A DNA stretch of 37,448 nucleotides from Prevotella sp. (GTDB taxonomy: Bacteria > Bacteroidota > Bacteroidia > Bacteroidales > Bacteroidaceae), in contig JAIKWS010000005.1 in NCBI GenBank assembly GCA_024684515.1, forward strand, positions 1-37,448, in the 5' to 3' direction. The notes under the pieces were generated by a model. The model searched no databases, was not told the DNA's origin, and saw only the letters and a program-made list of their open reading frames with translations. The first letter of the stretch is position 1; every line of letters begins with the position of its first letter. The translations under genes and the position numbers were made by a program. This document shows, piece after piece, positions 23,642 to 32,886 of this stretch.

Positions 23642-25584
23642 TGAAGCAGCTACTAGCCATCATCGTCCTGCTGGCAGCACTGACGGCCCGTGGCGAGGAC
23701 GGACATGCACTGTGGCTGCGACTGCAGGCCAACGGCCAGCCGGCAGATGTCAGCTGGACATGTGTGGGTGACAACGGCTACCAGCCATCGGCCACGCTAC
23801 AGGTGGCTATGGCCGAGCTGAAAGGCTACTGGAAGGGAGCACCCATCACCCTCAGCCTGGTCAGCGGTCACAGGCAGGGGCTCTTCGGCAAGGAGGGCTT
23901 CCGCATACAGCGACAGGGCAGCGGCCTCACCATTCGCTCGCATAGCGAGATAGGACTGCTCTATGGTGCCTACTACCTGCTGCGGCAACAGCAGACGGGA
24001 GAGGCGGTGGAGGTAGGCGAACAGCATCCGGCCTTCAGCCTGCGGGTGCTCAACCACTGGGACAACCTGAATGGCAGCATCGAACGGGGATATGCCGGCC
24101 GCAGCATCTTCTGGTGGAACGGCAGGCCCGACAGGAACAGGGATCAGTGGAAGGAATATGGCCGTGCCAATGCCTCGATAGGCATCAACGGCACCGTGCT
24201 GAACAATGTCAATGCCTCGCCACGGATGCTGGCCACGGAATACCTGGACTCGGTGAGGCAGATAGCCGACGTGCTGCGTCCCTATGGCATGCGTGTGTAC
24301 CTCTCGGTGAATTTCGCATCGCCCATGAGTGTGGCCGTCGGTAGCGTGAACGGTGGCAAGGTGCTGTCCACTGCCGACCCCCTGGACCCGCAGGTGGCGG
24401 CATGGTGGCAGCAGAAGGTGGCCGAGATCTACCGTGCCATCCCCGACTTTGGCGGTTTCCTGGTGAAAGCCAATAGCGAGGGTCAGCCAGGCCCCGGCGA
24501 CTATCACCGCTCGCATGCCGACGGTGCCAATATGCTGGCCGATGCCATCGCACCCTATGGTGGCATCATCATGTGGCGGGCCTTTGTCTATGGCTATCAT
24601 GAAGGAGCCACGGACCGTGTGATGAAGGCGGTGAACGAGTTTCAGCCCCTGGACGGACAGTTCCGCAAGAACGTGATCATCCAGATCAAGAACGGTCCTC
24701 TCGACTTCCAGCCCCGTGAACCCTATAGCCCCCTCTTCGACCAGCTGAAGCAGACCCCCATGATGGCCGAGCTGCAGATCACACAGGAGTATCTGGGACA
24801 GAGCCGCCACCTGGTGTACCACGGCCCGATGTGGAAGGAGTTCTTCGGATTTGTGAGCCCAAGCACCCTGACCGGTGTGGCCGGTGTTGCCAATATCGGT
24901 CTCGACAGCAACTGGTGCGGCCATCATTTCTCGCAAGCCAACTGGTACGTGTATGGCCGTCTGGCGTGGGATCCCGGTCAGTCGTCAGCCACCATCGCCC
25001 GTGAATGGCTCAGCCAGACCTTCACCACCGATGCCGGTTTCGTGAATGCGATGACCGAGCTGATGGAGAGCAGCCACGAGGCCTGCGTGAACTATATGAT
25101 GCCACTAGGCCTGCACCATATCTTCAAGGGCGACCACCACTACGGTCCCGAACCGGAGGGCAATCAGCCGAACTTCCCCGACGAGTGGAAGCCCGTGTGG
25201 TACCACAAGGCCGGCAAGGACGGCATCGGCTTCAACCGCAGCACACATGGCGGTACAGGAGCCTCGCAACAGTATCGCCAGCCCTTCAGCAGCATCTATG
25301 ACGACCCGCAGAGCTGTCCGGAAGAATACCTGCTATGGTTCCACCATCTGCCGTGGGACTACAGGATGACAGACGGCACCACCCTGTGGGAGAGCCTGCA
25401 GGCACACTATGACGAGGGTGTGAAGGCTGTGGAGACGATGGTGACGAGCTGGGCAGCGATAGGCAGGAAATACGTTGACCAACGCAGGTATGACGAGGTG
25501 AGCAGCCGGCTGCAGCACCAGCTGGAGAATGCCAGGGAGTGGCGTACCCACTGCCTGAACTATTTCCGGCAGTTTGCGGAATAA
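23641..25584 (+). CDS. aguA: Alpha-glucuronidase, glycoside hydrolase family 67
   Basis: This enzyme removes (4-O-methyl)glucuronic acid from the ends of xylo-oligosaccharides derived from glucuronoxylan. It has 647 residues including a signal peptide ([18 protein letters not shown]), so it is probably periplasmic. The GH67 catalytic set is visible: general acid Glu280 in KANSEGQPGPGDY, and the base pair Asp355 in NGPLDFQPREP and Glu377 in AELQITQEYLGQ. NHWDNLNGSIERGYAG near residue 138 is another family signature. It overlaps the SIMPL gene by one base. No xylanase or SusCD pair is in the window, so it may serve oligosaccharides imported by a distant locus. A hairpin terminator follows. Confidence 0.93.
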   Translation: MKQLLAIIVLLAALTARGEDGHALWLRLQANGQPADVSWTCVGDNGYQPSATLQVAMAELKGYWKGAPITLSLVSGHRQGLFGKEGFRIQRQGSGLTIRSHSEIGLLYGAYYLLRQQQTGEAVEVGEQHPAFSLRVLNHWDNLNGSIERGYAGRSIFWWNGRPDRNRDQWKEYGRANASIGINGTVLNNVNASPRMLATEYLDSVRQIADVLRPYGMRVYLSVNFASPMSVAVGSVNGGKVLSTADPLDPQVAAWWQQKVAEIYRAIPDFGGFLVKANSEGQPGPGDYHRSHADGANMLADAIAPYGGIIMWRAFVYGYHEGATDRVMKAVNEFQPLDGQFRKNVIIQIKNGPLDFQPREPYSPLFDQLKQTPMMAELQITQEYLGQSRHLVYHGPMWKEFFGFVSPSTLTGVAGVANIGLDSNWCGHHFSQANWYVYGRLAWDPGQSSATIAREWLSQTFTTDAGFVNAMTELMESSHEACVNYMMPLGLHHIFKGDHHYGPEPEGNQPNFPDEWKPVWYHKAGKDGIGFNRSTHGGTGASQQYRQPFSSIYDDPQSCPEEYLLWFHHLPWDYRMTDGTTLWESLQAHYDEGVKAVETMVTSWAAIGRKYVDQRRYDEVSSRLQHQLENAREWRTHCLNYFRQFAE

Positions 25585-25605
25585 AGGAAAAGCAGGGATA
25601 TATGA

Positions 25606-25645
25606 GGGAGCTGTAATAGGGATTGCAGCTCCCTTGTTGGCTTTT
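25606..25645. terminator. Hairpin terminator between convergent aguA and the PcRGLX-like gene
   Basis: GGGAGCTG and CAGCTCCC form a perfect 8-bp stem with a 12-base loop, followed by TTGTTGGCTTTT. The rest of the 162-bp convergent gap shows nothing else. Confidence 0.6.
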
Positions 25646-25746
25646 GGAGGGACGGAGACATGCATGCGGCAAGAACCGCATGACACGGAACACCGGACGA
25701 GGGGGGAAGGAAAGGACGAGGGCAGAGGACGGCCAGGCCGCTTTAC

Positions 25747-28700
25747 CTATTGTGCTGTCAGCGTCTCCAACATATAGATGGCATCGAGACTCCACATGGC
25801 GGCATCGTTGGTGCTCAGTCCGATCCATTCGTCAACAGAGGCAGGAACCTGAGGCGGTTCTATCCTATCGATATGGAAGTCGGGTGCTACAGCATGCTCG
25901 ATGCGTCCCCATAGGTCTTTCCATGCCTGTGACGTCAGCTGTGGTGACCGTGTCTGCCAGGCTCCATAGGCCAACAGCCGACGCACGGGGAAGCTGTTGC
26001 CACGGACACTGCGTGCCATCTGCTTGTAGCGCAGGGCATAGTCGAGCCAGAGAGGAGTGAAGGCATCGTACACACTGGCAGCCCTTGCCTTGTATTCTTT
26101 GCTGGCGTGATAGGTGGATGGCGATAGACTCAGGATTTCGTTCATCACCTCAAATCCCCCCATGATGGTGGCCAGATGGTTGGTATGCTGGCGGTCTTCC
26201 GGTCCGTCGTAGCTGATACGTCCCGTAGCGGGGTCGTAGCCCCAGGCGAGATTGCCCGTGAAGAGTCCGTTCTTCAGCTGTGTGATGCTCTCCATGCCTG
26301 TCAGTATCTTGTCGTAGTATTTCTGATTGCCAGTCCGTTCCCATTCCGTCAGCCAGTTGCCGGCATATGCCAGCCAGTCGGGTCCGAAGCGCAGTCGTGC
26401 CGGTGCTGAGCAAGGGTATTTGTCGCGAGGCTCAGCCAGTCGCATGGGGTCAAGGTGGTAGAGCAGTGTGTCGGCCTCGGTCTGTGCGTGCATCAAGTCT
26501 CCCGTTCGCTCGTCCCCCCCCGTGAGATAGTAGTAGAAACGCAGGAAGGCCGACTGGGATATGCGTGCCTCCTTGGCCCCACATCCCCAGTGGCAGACAT
26601 TGTGTCGTGATCCCAGTGGTGCCAGCGGTCCTAGATGATAGGTGTCCACCTCGGCATTATGCCGTGTCATCGCCTCAGCCATCCGCCATACGTCCGCATC
26701 GCCAGTTCGCAGGAACGAGTACCACAGCCACAGCGGTGTGCCCAGCTCGGTATTGTCCCAGGCATAGCCCCCCACATCGTACTGCCACTCATGTCGCACG
26801 GGATCGTAGGCATGCATCATGTCGCCATAGTTCCAGAATCCGTACCACTTATGCTGGTCGATGGCATTGCGATAGAAGTCGAGATACTGTTGCAGTCGTC
26901 GTTCCACCCGTCCGGTGTCGGGCAGGCTCCACAGGCCAAAGGCCCTCTGCTGGTGGAGGTACTCAGGTGTGGGAAGCAGTCGCACGTTGGCAGCGAACTG
27001 TCGTGCCTGTCGGCAGACATGATCCTTCCCAGGATAGCCAGGCTGTGGGTCGAGCCAGAGAGTGGTGGTGCGAGCAATGCCATAGGGTGTGCTCAGTCCC
27101 TGCTGCACATCCTCGTAGCTGGCATTCAGGTCGTGGGCGATGGTATCGTAGTGACACAGGTTCATGGGTTCAGCCTCAGCACTCCACAGGAACATCGTCA
27201 GCAGTGCCTCCTGACTGCGAGCATGTTCAATCTGGATGGTCGACGGATAGGACTGCCAGAAGTCATGCATGAAGACACCTAGTCCCCCCTTGGTATCCCC
27301 GGCAAAGACATATCCAGGTGCACGACAGCCTGTGAAGGTGCCTATCCATGGTGATGCTGCCGTGGCCCGTTTCCTGATGGAGAAGCTGTTGTCCGTCAAC
27401 TGCGACAGTCTGAATCCGTCCCATGCAGCCCAGTTGTCCACAAGCTGCTTGTCACTTCGGTTCATGGTCTCATAGGCAGGAATGCTCCTCCCCTCCATCT
27501 GCCATCGCTGAGCCTGCCAGTTGGACAGGAAACGTCTGCCCACCAGGGGTTGCACAGGTTCTGCCCATACCCCTCGCTGGTCGGTAGCAAAGGCGATATG
27601 CCTGTTGTAGGGCTCCTGTCGCATGGGCACGCCAATGGTGACCCCTAGCGAGGTGATCATATCGCGATGCTCGTCACCATCGTAGGTGAAGGTATGCACA
27701 AGCTTGACCTGCCGGCTGTTGTTGTAGATATAGAGTCGCACGACAAAGGGCAGCCATGCCCGTCTGTCAGAACAATGACGGCCTTCGATGCGTGCAATGG
27801 TCAGCTGCTGTCCTGTGCGTTCGATAGCCACACTGTCTATCCTCCCCGTGAAGGAATCGTCGGCCGTAGAAGCTATCAGCCGTGTAGCTCCCGCCAGTCT
27901 CTTGTTGTCCATCATGATGCTGTCGATGATGTTCGCACCCTGTCGTGGGATATGCACGCAGACGACATGGCTGTTGATGATATACTCCTGGGCAGTCTCC
28001 CGTACCATCGATGATGGCAATGCCTTCTCCTTCCTGGTCTTCTTCGTCACGCAGAGTTCCTTGCCAGACGGAACGGTGGCGGACAGGCCAGCCCACTTCA
28101 CGGATCCATCAGGCCAGCTGGCGTTGACCCAGGCCTCTGTGGGATAGTCGCCCACCTGCAGTAGTGAGACATCTGCCAGCTCTCCCTGCGAGAAGGGTAT
28201 GCCCAGGGTGACAGGTATGGTATAGTGCGACAGTGTGTCGGTTCCAATCCAGTGAAGGGGAATGCCCGTTGCAAGTGATGCATGCGCAAGCGGGTAGCAC
28301 TGGAAGTTGGTGATGCGTGTGTGCGACAGTGTGGTTCGGAAGCCAAACCATCCCTCAGTAAGCGGTTCGGGGTCCAGATAGCTAACGATACGCTGGCCGT
28401 CTACCCACATGGTGGTACGTCCCCCTTGCGTCTGCAGTTTCACATGATACCAGTGGTCGGGCTTGAGCAGGTGGCTGGCATCAGTATATTCCGTGAGGAT
28501 GGCCGGACGATGGCTGACACTGTCGACCCCCCTGGCATCACCCGTATAGCGACGGAATCGAGTGGTGGTATTGTGGTTGCCACCATATCCCAGGTAGTAC
28601 ATCTGCAAGGTATAGCACCGCACAAAGCTGCCACTGCGCCATTTCATGCGGCTCCAGATGGTGCTGGCCTCAGGGTCGCTGGCCAGCCAGAAGCAGTTCA

Positions 28701-28983
28701 TGTCGCTCAGACGGTCGCTCATCACCTGTACATCATACTCTACGGCACAATCGGCATGCATCTTCTGCTGGCGCCACAGGGTGAGCCCCTGGGGAGCTAC
28801 CAGCTCGCAGGTGTCGCCACTGAACGACACACGATAGTCTGGCGACTCCGACTCCACCTTCCAATACTTGCTGAACTGACGGGCATCGAGGGCTGACTGT
28901 GCGGAAGCCCTGCCTGCGAAGACAAACAGCGGTAGGGCAATAAAAGCAACATGTTGAAGTAGAAATAGCGTAGTCTTTCTCAT
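25747..28983 (-). CDS. Exported PcRGLX/YetA-like protein with N-terminal DUF6250-type domain (putative pectin-related lyase)
   Basis: This protein has 1,078 residues from the ATG at 28983, which begins a signal peptide (MRKTTLFLLQHVAFIALPL...ASA). An N-terminal jelly-roll-like domain resembling DUF6250 spans about residues 30-225 (YYLGYGGNHNTTTRFRRYTG, DHWYHVKLQTQGGRTTMWVDG). A PcRGLX/YetA-like RIFT-barrel region follows (VTLGIPFSQGELAD, WPDGSVKWAGLS), and a helical-barrel region from about 560 (YGFWNYGDMMHAYDP, NTELGTPLWLWY). Relatives include fungal exo-rhamnogalacturonan lyase (PL26-type), so an action on rhamnogalacturonan is plausible but not proven. A longer reading to 29322 crosses the promoter region and is rejected. 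It is convergent with aguA. Confidence 0.75.
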   Translation of the reverse strand: MRKTTLFLLQHVAFIALPLFVFAGRASAQSALDARQFSKYWKVESESPDYRVSFSGDTCELVAPQGLTLWRQQKMHADCAVEYDVQVMSDRLSDMNCFWLASDPEASTIWSRMKWRSGSFVRCYTLQMYYLGYGGNHNTTTRFRRYTGDARGVDSVSHRPAILTEYTDASHLLKPDHWYHVKLQTQGGRTTMWVDGQRIVSYLDPEPLTEGWFGFRTTLSHTRITNFQCYPLAHASLATGIPLHWIGTDTLSHYTIPVTLGIPFSQGELADVSLLQVGDYPTEAWVNASWPDGSVKWAGLSATVPSGKELCVTKKTRKEKALPSSMVRETAQEYIINSHVVCVHIPRQGANIIDSIMMDNKRLAGATRLIASTADDSFTGRIDSVAIERTGQQLTIARIEGRHCSDRRAWLPFVVRLYIYNNSRQVKLVHTFTYDGDEHRDMITSLGVTIGVPMRQEPYNRHIAFATDQRGVWAEPVQPLVGRRFLSNWQAQRWQMEGRSIPAYETMNRSDKQLVDNWAAWDGFRLSQLTDNSFSIRKRATAASPWIGTFTGCRAPGYVFAGDTKGGLGVFMHDFWQSYPSTIQIEHARSQEALLTMFLWSAEAEPMNLCHYDTIAHDLNASYEDVQQGLSTPYGIARTTTLWLDPQPGYPGKDHVCRQARQFAANVRLLPTPEYLHQQRAFGLWSLPDTGRVERRLQQYLDFYRNAIDQHKWYGFWNYGDMMHAYDPVRHEWQYDVGGYAWDNTELGTPLWLWYSFLRTGDADVWRMAEAMTRHNAEVDTYHLGPLAPLGSRHNVCHWGCGAKEARISQSAFLRFYYYLTGGDERTGDLMHAQTEADTLLYHLDPMRLAEPRDKYPCSAPARLRFGPDWLAYAGNWLTEWERTGNQKYYDKILTGMESITQLKNGLFTGNLAWGYDPATGRISYDGPEDRQHTNHLATIMGGFEVMNEILSLSPSTYHASKEYKARAASVYDAFTPLWLDYALRYKQMARSVRGNSFPVRRLLAYGAWQTRSPQLTSQAWKDLWGRIEHAVAPDFHIDRIEPPQVPASVDEWIGLSTNDAAMWSLDAIYMLETLTAQ

Positions 28984-29019
28984 CGTTATGGTTTTTGGTT
29001 CGTGGACAATAAACTGTTG

Positions 29020-29027
29020 CAAAGTTA
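29020..29027 (-). promoter_or_regulatory. -7 box (TAACTTTG) of the PcRGLX-like gene
   Basis: The minus-strand TAACTTTG lies 36 bp before the chosen start. The -33 element is weak. The divergent gap 28984-29292 also contains a CATGCC-AAG-GGCATG hairpin near 29178 and the MATE-gene box. Confidence 0.5.
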
Positions 29028-29273
29028 CGAATTTATTTTGAAACATCCCCAGAAATCTCCATAAACTTCTGATAAAATGGCATTTCCCCCTGTGCGATGA
29101 CATCATCATAAAAAAGTTGGCAAGTACTGCACAACAGATCATCAAGGCCCGAACACCGTGTAGCCATAGCCAAGGAGCATGCCAAGGGCATGGCAAAGGC
29201 TTTGGTAAGACCAGTGTATCACCATGCAATGAAAAAATCTCCTGTCTCCTGCCTGATTGTGGACTAAAATGCG

Positions 29274-29281
29274 TAATTTTG
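29274..29281 (+). promoter_or_regulatory. -7 box (TAATTTTG) of the MATE exporter gene
   Basis: TAATTTTG lies 11 bp before the ATG at 29293. No clear TTTG is at the expected -33 distance. It places the start of transcription very close to the ATG and excludes the upstream GTG at 29257. Confidence 0.5.
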
Positions 29282-29292
29282 CAGACGATAAG

Positions 29293-30591
29293 ATGAAAGC
29301 CATAGACAGAGACATTCTCCAACTTGCCATCCCCAGCATCGTGTCAAATATCACCGTGCCCCTGCTGGGTCTCTGCGATGTGACCATCATGGGACATGTG
29401 GGTGGTGCCACCAGCATTGGTGCCATTGCCGTTGGTTCGATGATTTTCAACGTGATGTACTGGCTGTTCGCATTTCTCCGCATGAGCACTAGCGGCCTGA
29501 CGGCACAGGCCTATGGTGCAGAGCAGTGGGGTGAGACTCGTACCATCCTTCGACGGACCATGCTGTTTGCACTCGCTGTTGGCATCGCCATCGTGGTGGC
29601 ACAAGTGCCGCTGCAGAGTCTCACCTTCTGGCTGATGCAGGCATCGGGTCATGTGGCTGAGCTCTGCCGTCCCTATTATTATATATGTATATGGGGAGCC
29701 CCCGCCATGCTGGGTCTCTATGTGCTGTCAGGCTGGTTCGTAGGCATGCAGAACACACGTGTGCCGATGTTTATCGCCATTGGTCAGAACGTGGTCAATA
29801 TCGGGGTGTCGCTACTACTGGTCATCGGTTTCGATATGGGCATCCGCGGAGTGGCACTAGGCACGCTGATAGCACAGTGGGCCGGATTTCTGGTGGGTAT
29901 GGCCTTTCTCGGCACCACCCTCCGCAGACAGCGAGCTATCCTGTCGGAAGAGCACAAGTCACCCTCATCAGGCCATCATGCCTCATCAGTCCAGCTGGCA
30001 CTATTCCTGCGCACCCTCTGCCTGGTCAGTGTGAATCTGTATTTCACCTCTGCCGGCTCTGCCCAGGGTCCGCTAATCCTGGCAGCCAACACGTTGCTGA
30101 TGCAGTTCTTCACCATCTTCAGCTATATGATGGATGGCTTTGCCAATGCCGGTGAGGCATTGTCAGGTCGCTATATGGGTGCTGGCAACAAGCCAATGCT
30201 CAGCCTGTCGGTGCGTCATCTCTTTGGCTGGGGTGTGGCGATGGCTGTCCTCTTCACCATAGCCTATCTGGTAGGAGGCACACCCCTGCTCCGTCTGCTG
30301 ACCAGCGACCAGGAGGTGGTGATGGTGGCTCAGCAGTATCTGCCCTGGGCAATAGTCATCCCCGTGGCTGGCATGGCAGCATTCGTATGGGATGGCATCT
30401 TCATCGGCACCACGATGAGCTGGGACATGCTTGCTGCCTGTTTCTGGGCTGCCATCGCATTCTTTGCCCTATGGTTCCTGCTGTCGCCATCGATGCATAA
30501 CGATGCCCTTTGGCTGGCACTGCTAGTATATCTTGCCATGCGTGGCCTTGTACAGACCGTGCTGTGGAGACGAAGAAACGTAAAGGCATGA
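29293..30591 (+). CDS. MATE family efflux transporter
   Basis: This 432-residue membrane protein has about 12 hydrophobic segments. The N-terminus IDRDILQLAIPSIVSNITVPLLGLCDVTIMGHVGG and the repeat-half motif SYMMDGFANAGEALSGRYMGAG (near residue 285) are typical of DinF/NorM-like MATE proteins. These antiporters use Na+ or H+ gradients to export cationic drugs or metabolites, and the substrate cannot be predicted. The flavoprotein gene follows after 7 bp, so the two form an operon. Confidence 0.92.
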   Translation: MKAIDRDILQLAIPSIVSNITVPLLGLCDVTIMGHVGGATSIGAIAVGSMIFNVMYWLFAFLRMSTSGLTAQAYGAEQWGETRTILRRTMLFALAVGIAIVVAQVPLQSLTFWLMQASGHVAELCRPYYYICIWGAPAMLGLYVLSGWFVGMQNTRVPMFIAIGQNVVNIGVSLLLVIGFDMGIRGVALGTLIAQWAGFLVGMAFLGTTLRRQRAILSEEHKSPSSGHHASSVQLALFLRTLCLVSVNLYFTSAGSAQGPLILAANTLLMQFFTIFSYMMDGFANAGEALSGRYMGAGNKPMLSLSVRHLFGWGVAMAVLFTIAYLVGGTPLLRLLTSDQEVVMVAQQYLPWAIVIPVAGMAAFVWDGIFIGTTMSWDMLAACFWAAIAFFALWFLLSPSMHNDALWLALLVYLAMRGLVQTVLWRRRNVKA

Positions 30592-30598
30592 ACAAGTT

Positions 30599-31783
30599 AT
30601 GAATAGGATAAAACGAACGGCGATAATTGGCGGTGGGGCAGCAGGCTTCTTCCTTGCCATCAACCTGAAAGAGCGATGCCCGCAGATGGAAGTCGTCATC
30701 ATGGAAAGAGCCCAGCGAGTGCTACGCAAGGTGGAGATCAGTGGTGGTGGACGCTGCAATGTGACGAACACTTTTGAAGATATTCGTGACCTGCGAGAGG
30801 TGTATCCTCGAGGTCACCGTCTGCTGGGACGGCTGTTCCGCGAATTCGACCATCGTGCCGTGTGGCAGTGGTTCGAGCAACGGGGAGTAAAGCTGGTGGC
30901 ACAGACCGACCATTGTGTCTTCCCACAGTCGCAGGATGCCCATACCATTGTCAATCTCTTTCTCAACGAAGCCCATCGTCTGGGCATCGAGGTGGTCACA
31001 GGCTGTAAGATCCAGTCGCTCGATGAGCTTGCCGACTACGATTACCTCTGTGTGACCACTGGTGGACAGCCTCGCAGTGAGCAGCTCTCGTGGCTGCAGC
31101 AGGAGATCGTAGAGCCTGTACCATCGCTATTCTCCTTCAGCATTGCCGACGATCGTCTGCACCAGCTGATGGGTGCTGTGGCCGAACATGCACAGGCCAT
31201 GATTCCTGGCATGCGTCTGCGTTCAGCAGGCCCACTGCTCATCACTCACTGGGGCATGAGTGGCCCTTGTATCCTGCGACTGTCGAGCTATGCTGCCCGA
31301 CAGCTCCACGAGGCTGATTATCAATTGCCACTACAAGTGAACTGGGTGGGGGCTAGCGAGGACGAGGTGGCAGAAGCCATCACAGGCATGATGCGTCAGC
31401 ATCCGCAGAAGCTCGTTACCTCTGTGGCACCCCTGCAGCTGTCGCAACGGCTATGGTGCTATCTGGCAGAGAAAGCAATTGCCCAGCGTGCTACAGAGGC
31501 ACCACTGGGCAGTCTGAATGCGAAAGAACAACGAAGGCTGGTGGCTGCTGTCGTTGCCGATCAGTATCATATCAGTGGACGTGCTCCCCATCGTGATGAA
31601 TTTGTCACCTGCGGGGGTATCTCACTATCGTCCGTCAACCCTCATACACTGGAGAGCCGGACACGTCCCGCACTCTATTTTGCAGGTGAGGTGCTCGACA
31701 TCGATGGCGTCACGGGAGGATTCAACTTCCAGGCAGCCTGGACCACCGCCTATACGGTGGCCCGAAGCATTGCCAGTCTGTAG
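30599..31783 (+). CDS. BaiN/HI0933-like FAD-dependent oxidoreductase
   Basis: This 394-residue flavoprotein has the N-terminal dinucleotide-binding motif AIIGGGAAGFFLAINL (residues 8-23). The family hallmark RKVEISGGGRCNVTN is at about 43-57. At the C-terminus FVTCGGISLSSVNPHTLESR and GEVLDIDGVTGGFNFQAAWTTAYTVA complete the FAD site. The family includes BaiN (bile-acid pathway) and many proteins of unknown substrate, so no specific reaction is claimed. It is co-transcribed with the MATE exporter and convergent with the DUF4923 gene, leaving only 5 bp between stops. Confidence 0.9.
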   Translation: MNRIKRTAIIGGGAAGFFLAINLKERCPQMEVVIMERAQRVLRKVEISGGGRCNVTNTFEDIRDLREVYPRGHRLLGRLFREFDHRAVWQWFEQRGVKLVAQTDHCVFPQSQDAHTIVNLFLNEAHRLGIEVVTGCKIQSLDELADYDYLCVTTGGQPRSEQLSWLQQEIVEPVPSLFSFSIADDRLHQLMGAVAEHAQAMIPGMRLRSAGPLLITHWGMSGPCILRLSSYAARQLHEADYQLPLQVNWVGASEDEVAEAITGMMRQHPQKLVTSVAPLQLSQRLWCYLAEKAIAQRATEAPLGSLNAKEQRRLVAAVVADQYHISGRAPHRDEFVTCGGISLSSVNPHTLESRTRPALYFAGEVLDIDGVTGGFNFQAAWTTAYTVARSIASL

Positions 31784-31788
31784 TTGCT

Positions 31789-32466
31789 CTACTTGAAGTC
31801 AAAGCCGATGCGCATGCCATCGTAGCTCTTCGACAGATCGCCAACGGTCTGAAGAGTGGCATTGCCACTGAGTGCCGACAGGGTCTGCAGCAGTGTGAGT
31901 AGCTTGCTCGACTCAAAGAGCAGGGCAATGCCGTCACTGTTGCGTTTGGCATAGCAGTTGATGGTGAGCAACAACCCCTGAAGCGTCAGCTGCTGCGTAT
32001 CTTCGTTATAGGCGAAGTTGCCGCTGAAGCTCTTGCCAGCAAGGGAAAGTGCGAAGGTCTTGTTCTCGTTCAACGTGATCGATGTGTTGCTCGACTTGAT
32101 GCCGATCTTCTGGAAGGTAGGCTGCAGCTTGGCCTTGATCTGCGATGCCACCACCTCGCCACCGGCCTGTGCCAGCAACTGATCGCTGGTGAAGGCACAT
32201 CCTGGCTGACTGTATTTCCATGTTCCCACGAGCTGCTGAAGGGTGGGTTTCGAAGAGCCACCCAGCACACTGTTGAGAATGTTGCCCAGCACGCCAGTAG
32301 CGTTGTCTGTGGTCGTATTGCCTGTCGTGGTGGTAGTACCCGTTGAACCCAGAAGTACATTGTTCAGCACCTGCGCTCCCACTTGCGACAGTGTACTGTT
32401 CGTTCCGCAGCTACCCATCATCAGAGAGAGTGCTGCCAAACCTAACACAAAAATGCTTTTTTTCAT
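31789..32466 (-). CDS. DUF4923-type lipoprotein (lipocalin-like)
   Basis: From the ATG at 32466 it is 225 residues, with a lipoprotein signal MKKSIFVLGLAALSLMMGS-Cys20. A Thr/Asn/Gly-rich linker (TGTTTTTGNTTTDNATG) follows near residues 40-58. A beta-rich domain begins at LQQLVGTWKYSQPGCAFTSDQLL near 75, which resembles lipocalin-like DUF4923 proteins of Prevotella and Bacteroides. Their role is unknown. A -7 box (TAATTTTG, 32499-32506 minus) sits upstream, which excludes the longer start at 32541. Confidence 0.8.
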   Translation of the reverse strand: MKKSIFVLGLAALSLMMGSCGTNSTLSQVGAQVLNNVLLGSTGTTTTTGNTTTDNATGVLGNILNSVLGGSSKPTLQQLVGTWKYSQPGCAFTSDQLLAQAGGEVVASQIKAKLQPTFQKIGIKSSNTSITLNENKTFALSLAGKSFSGNFAYNEDTQQLTLQGLLLTINCYAKRNSDGIALLFESSKLLTLLQTLSALSGNATLQTVGDLSKSYDGMRIGFDFK

Positions 32467-32546
32467 TGTCTTCGTATTAATTTGATGGTAATTTGCTGCA
32501 AAATTAGCAAAAAATAGCGAAACGAAATCATTTTCTTTCACAAAAA

Positions 32547-32578
32547 TTTGGCTAGATGGGAAAAAATGCCTAATTTTG
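32547..32578 (+). promoter_or_regulatory. Promoter of tRNA-Glu and probably rpsT
   Basis: TTTG at 32547-32550, 20 bases, TAATTTTG at 32571-32578. Just downstream CCCGCTTT-GAT-AAAGTGGG can form a hairpin at the 5' end of the transcript. Confidence 0.75.
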
Positions 32579-32643
32579 CACCCGCTTTGATAAAGTGGGC
32601 TGATATTTTCAAGATATTCAGTGAATAAGGTAAAAAGATAGGG

Positions 32644-32715
32644 GGTCCCTTCGTCTATCGGTTAGGACGAGAGATTTTCATTCTCTAAAGAGGAGTTCGA
32701 CTCTCCTAGGGACTA
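32644..32715 (+). tRNA. tRNA-Glu (anticodon TTC)
   Basis: The acceptor stem GGTCCCT pairs with AGGGACT (G1-U72 wobble), with A as discriminator. The D-arm contains GGTTAGGA. The anticodon stem AGAGA/TCTCT encloses TTTTCAT, giving anticodon TTC. The T-loop is GTTCGACTC. CCA is not encoded. Confidence 0.95.
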
Positions 32716-32734
32716 CACATTTTAAATCTGTCAT

Positions 32735-32833
32735 CTGCGCAGTGATGCACTTGCCCGCAAGGGGACTCGGTGGCAGAGAGCTCCGAAAGGAGTTTGCCCA
32801 GGGCAGTTGGGAAGACGTGCGAAAGTACGTCTT
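32735..32833 (+). ncRNA. Structured leader between tRNA-Glu and rpsT
   Basis: Three local hairpins follow the tRNA: CTTG-CCCG-CAAG; GGCA...TGCC enclosing AGCTCC-GAAA-GGAGTT; and AAGACGTGC-GAAA-GTACGTCTT. Two are closed by GAAA tetraloops, which are stable and common in natural RNAs. The position directly before rpsT suggests an autoregulatory ribosomal-protein leader or a small RNA. I do not recognise a specific family. Confidence 0.45.
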
Positions 32834-32886
32834 TATTGACGCAAGACCCATAAGCTTTAAACATTAATCATTAAAAACAAAAACAA

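Noticed and set aside
28984..29322. N-terminal extension of the PcRGLX-like protein
   Set aside because: It would precede the signal peptide and cover the -7 box at 29020-29027 and the divergent MATE promoter.
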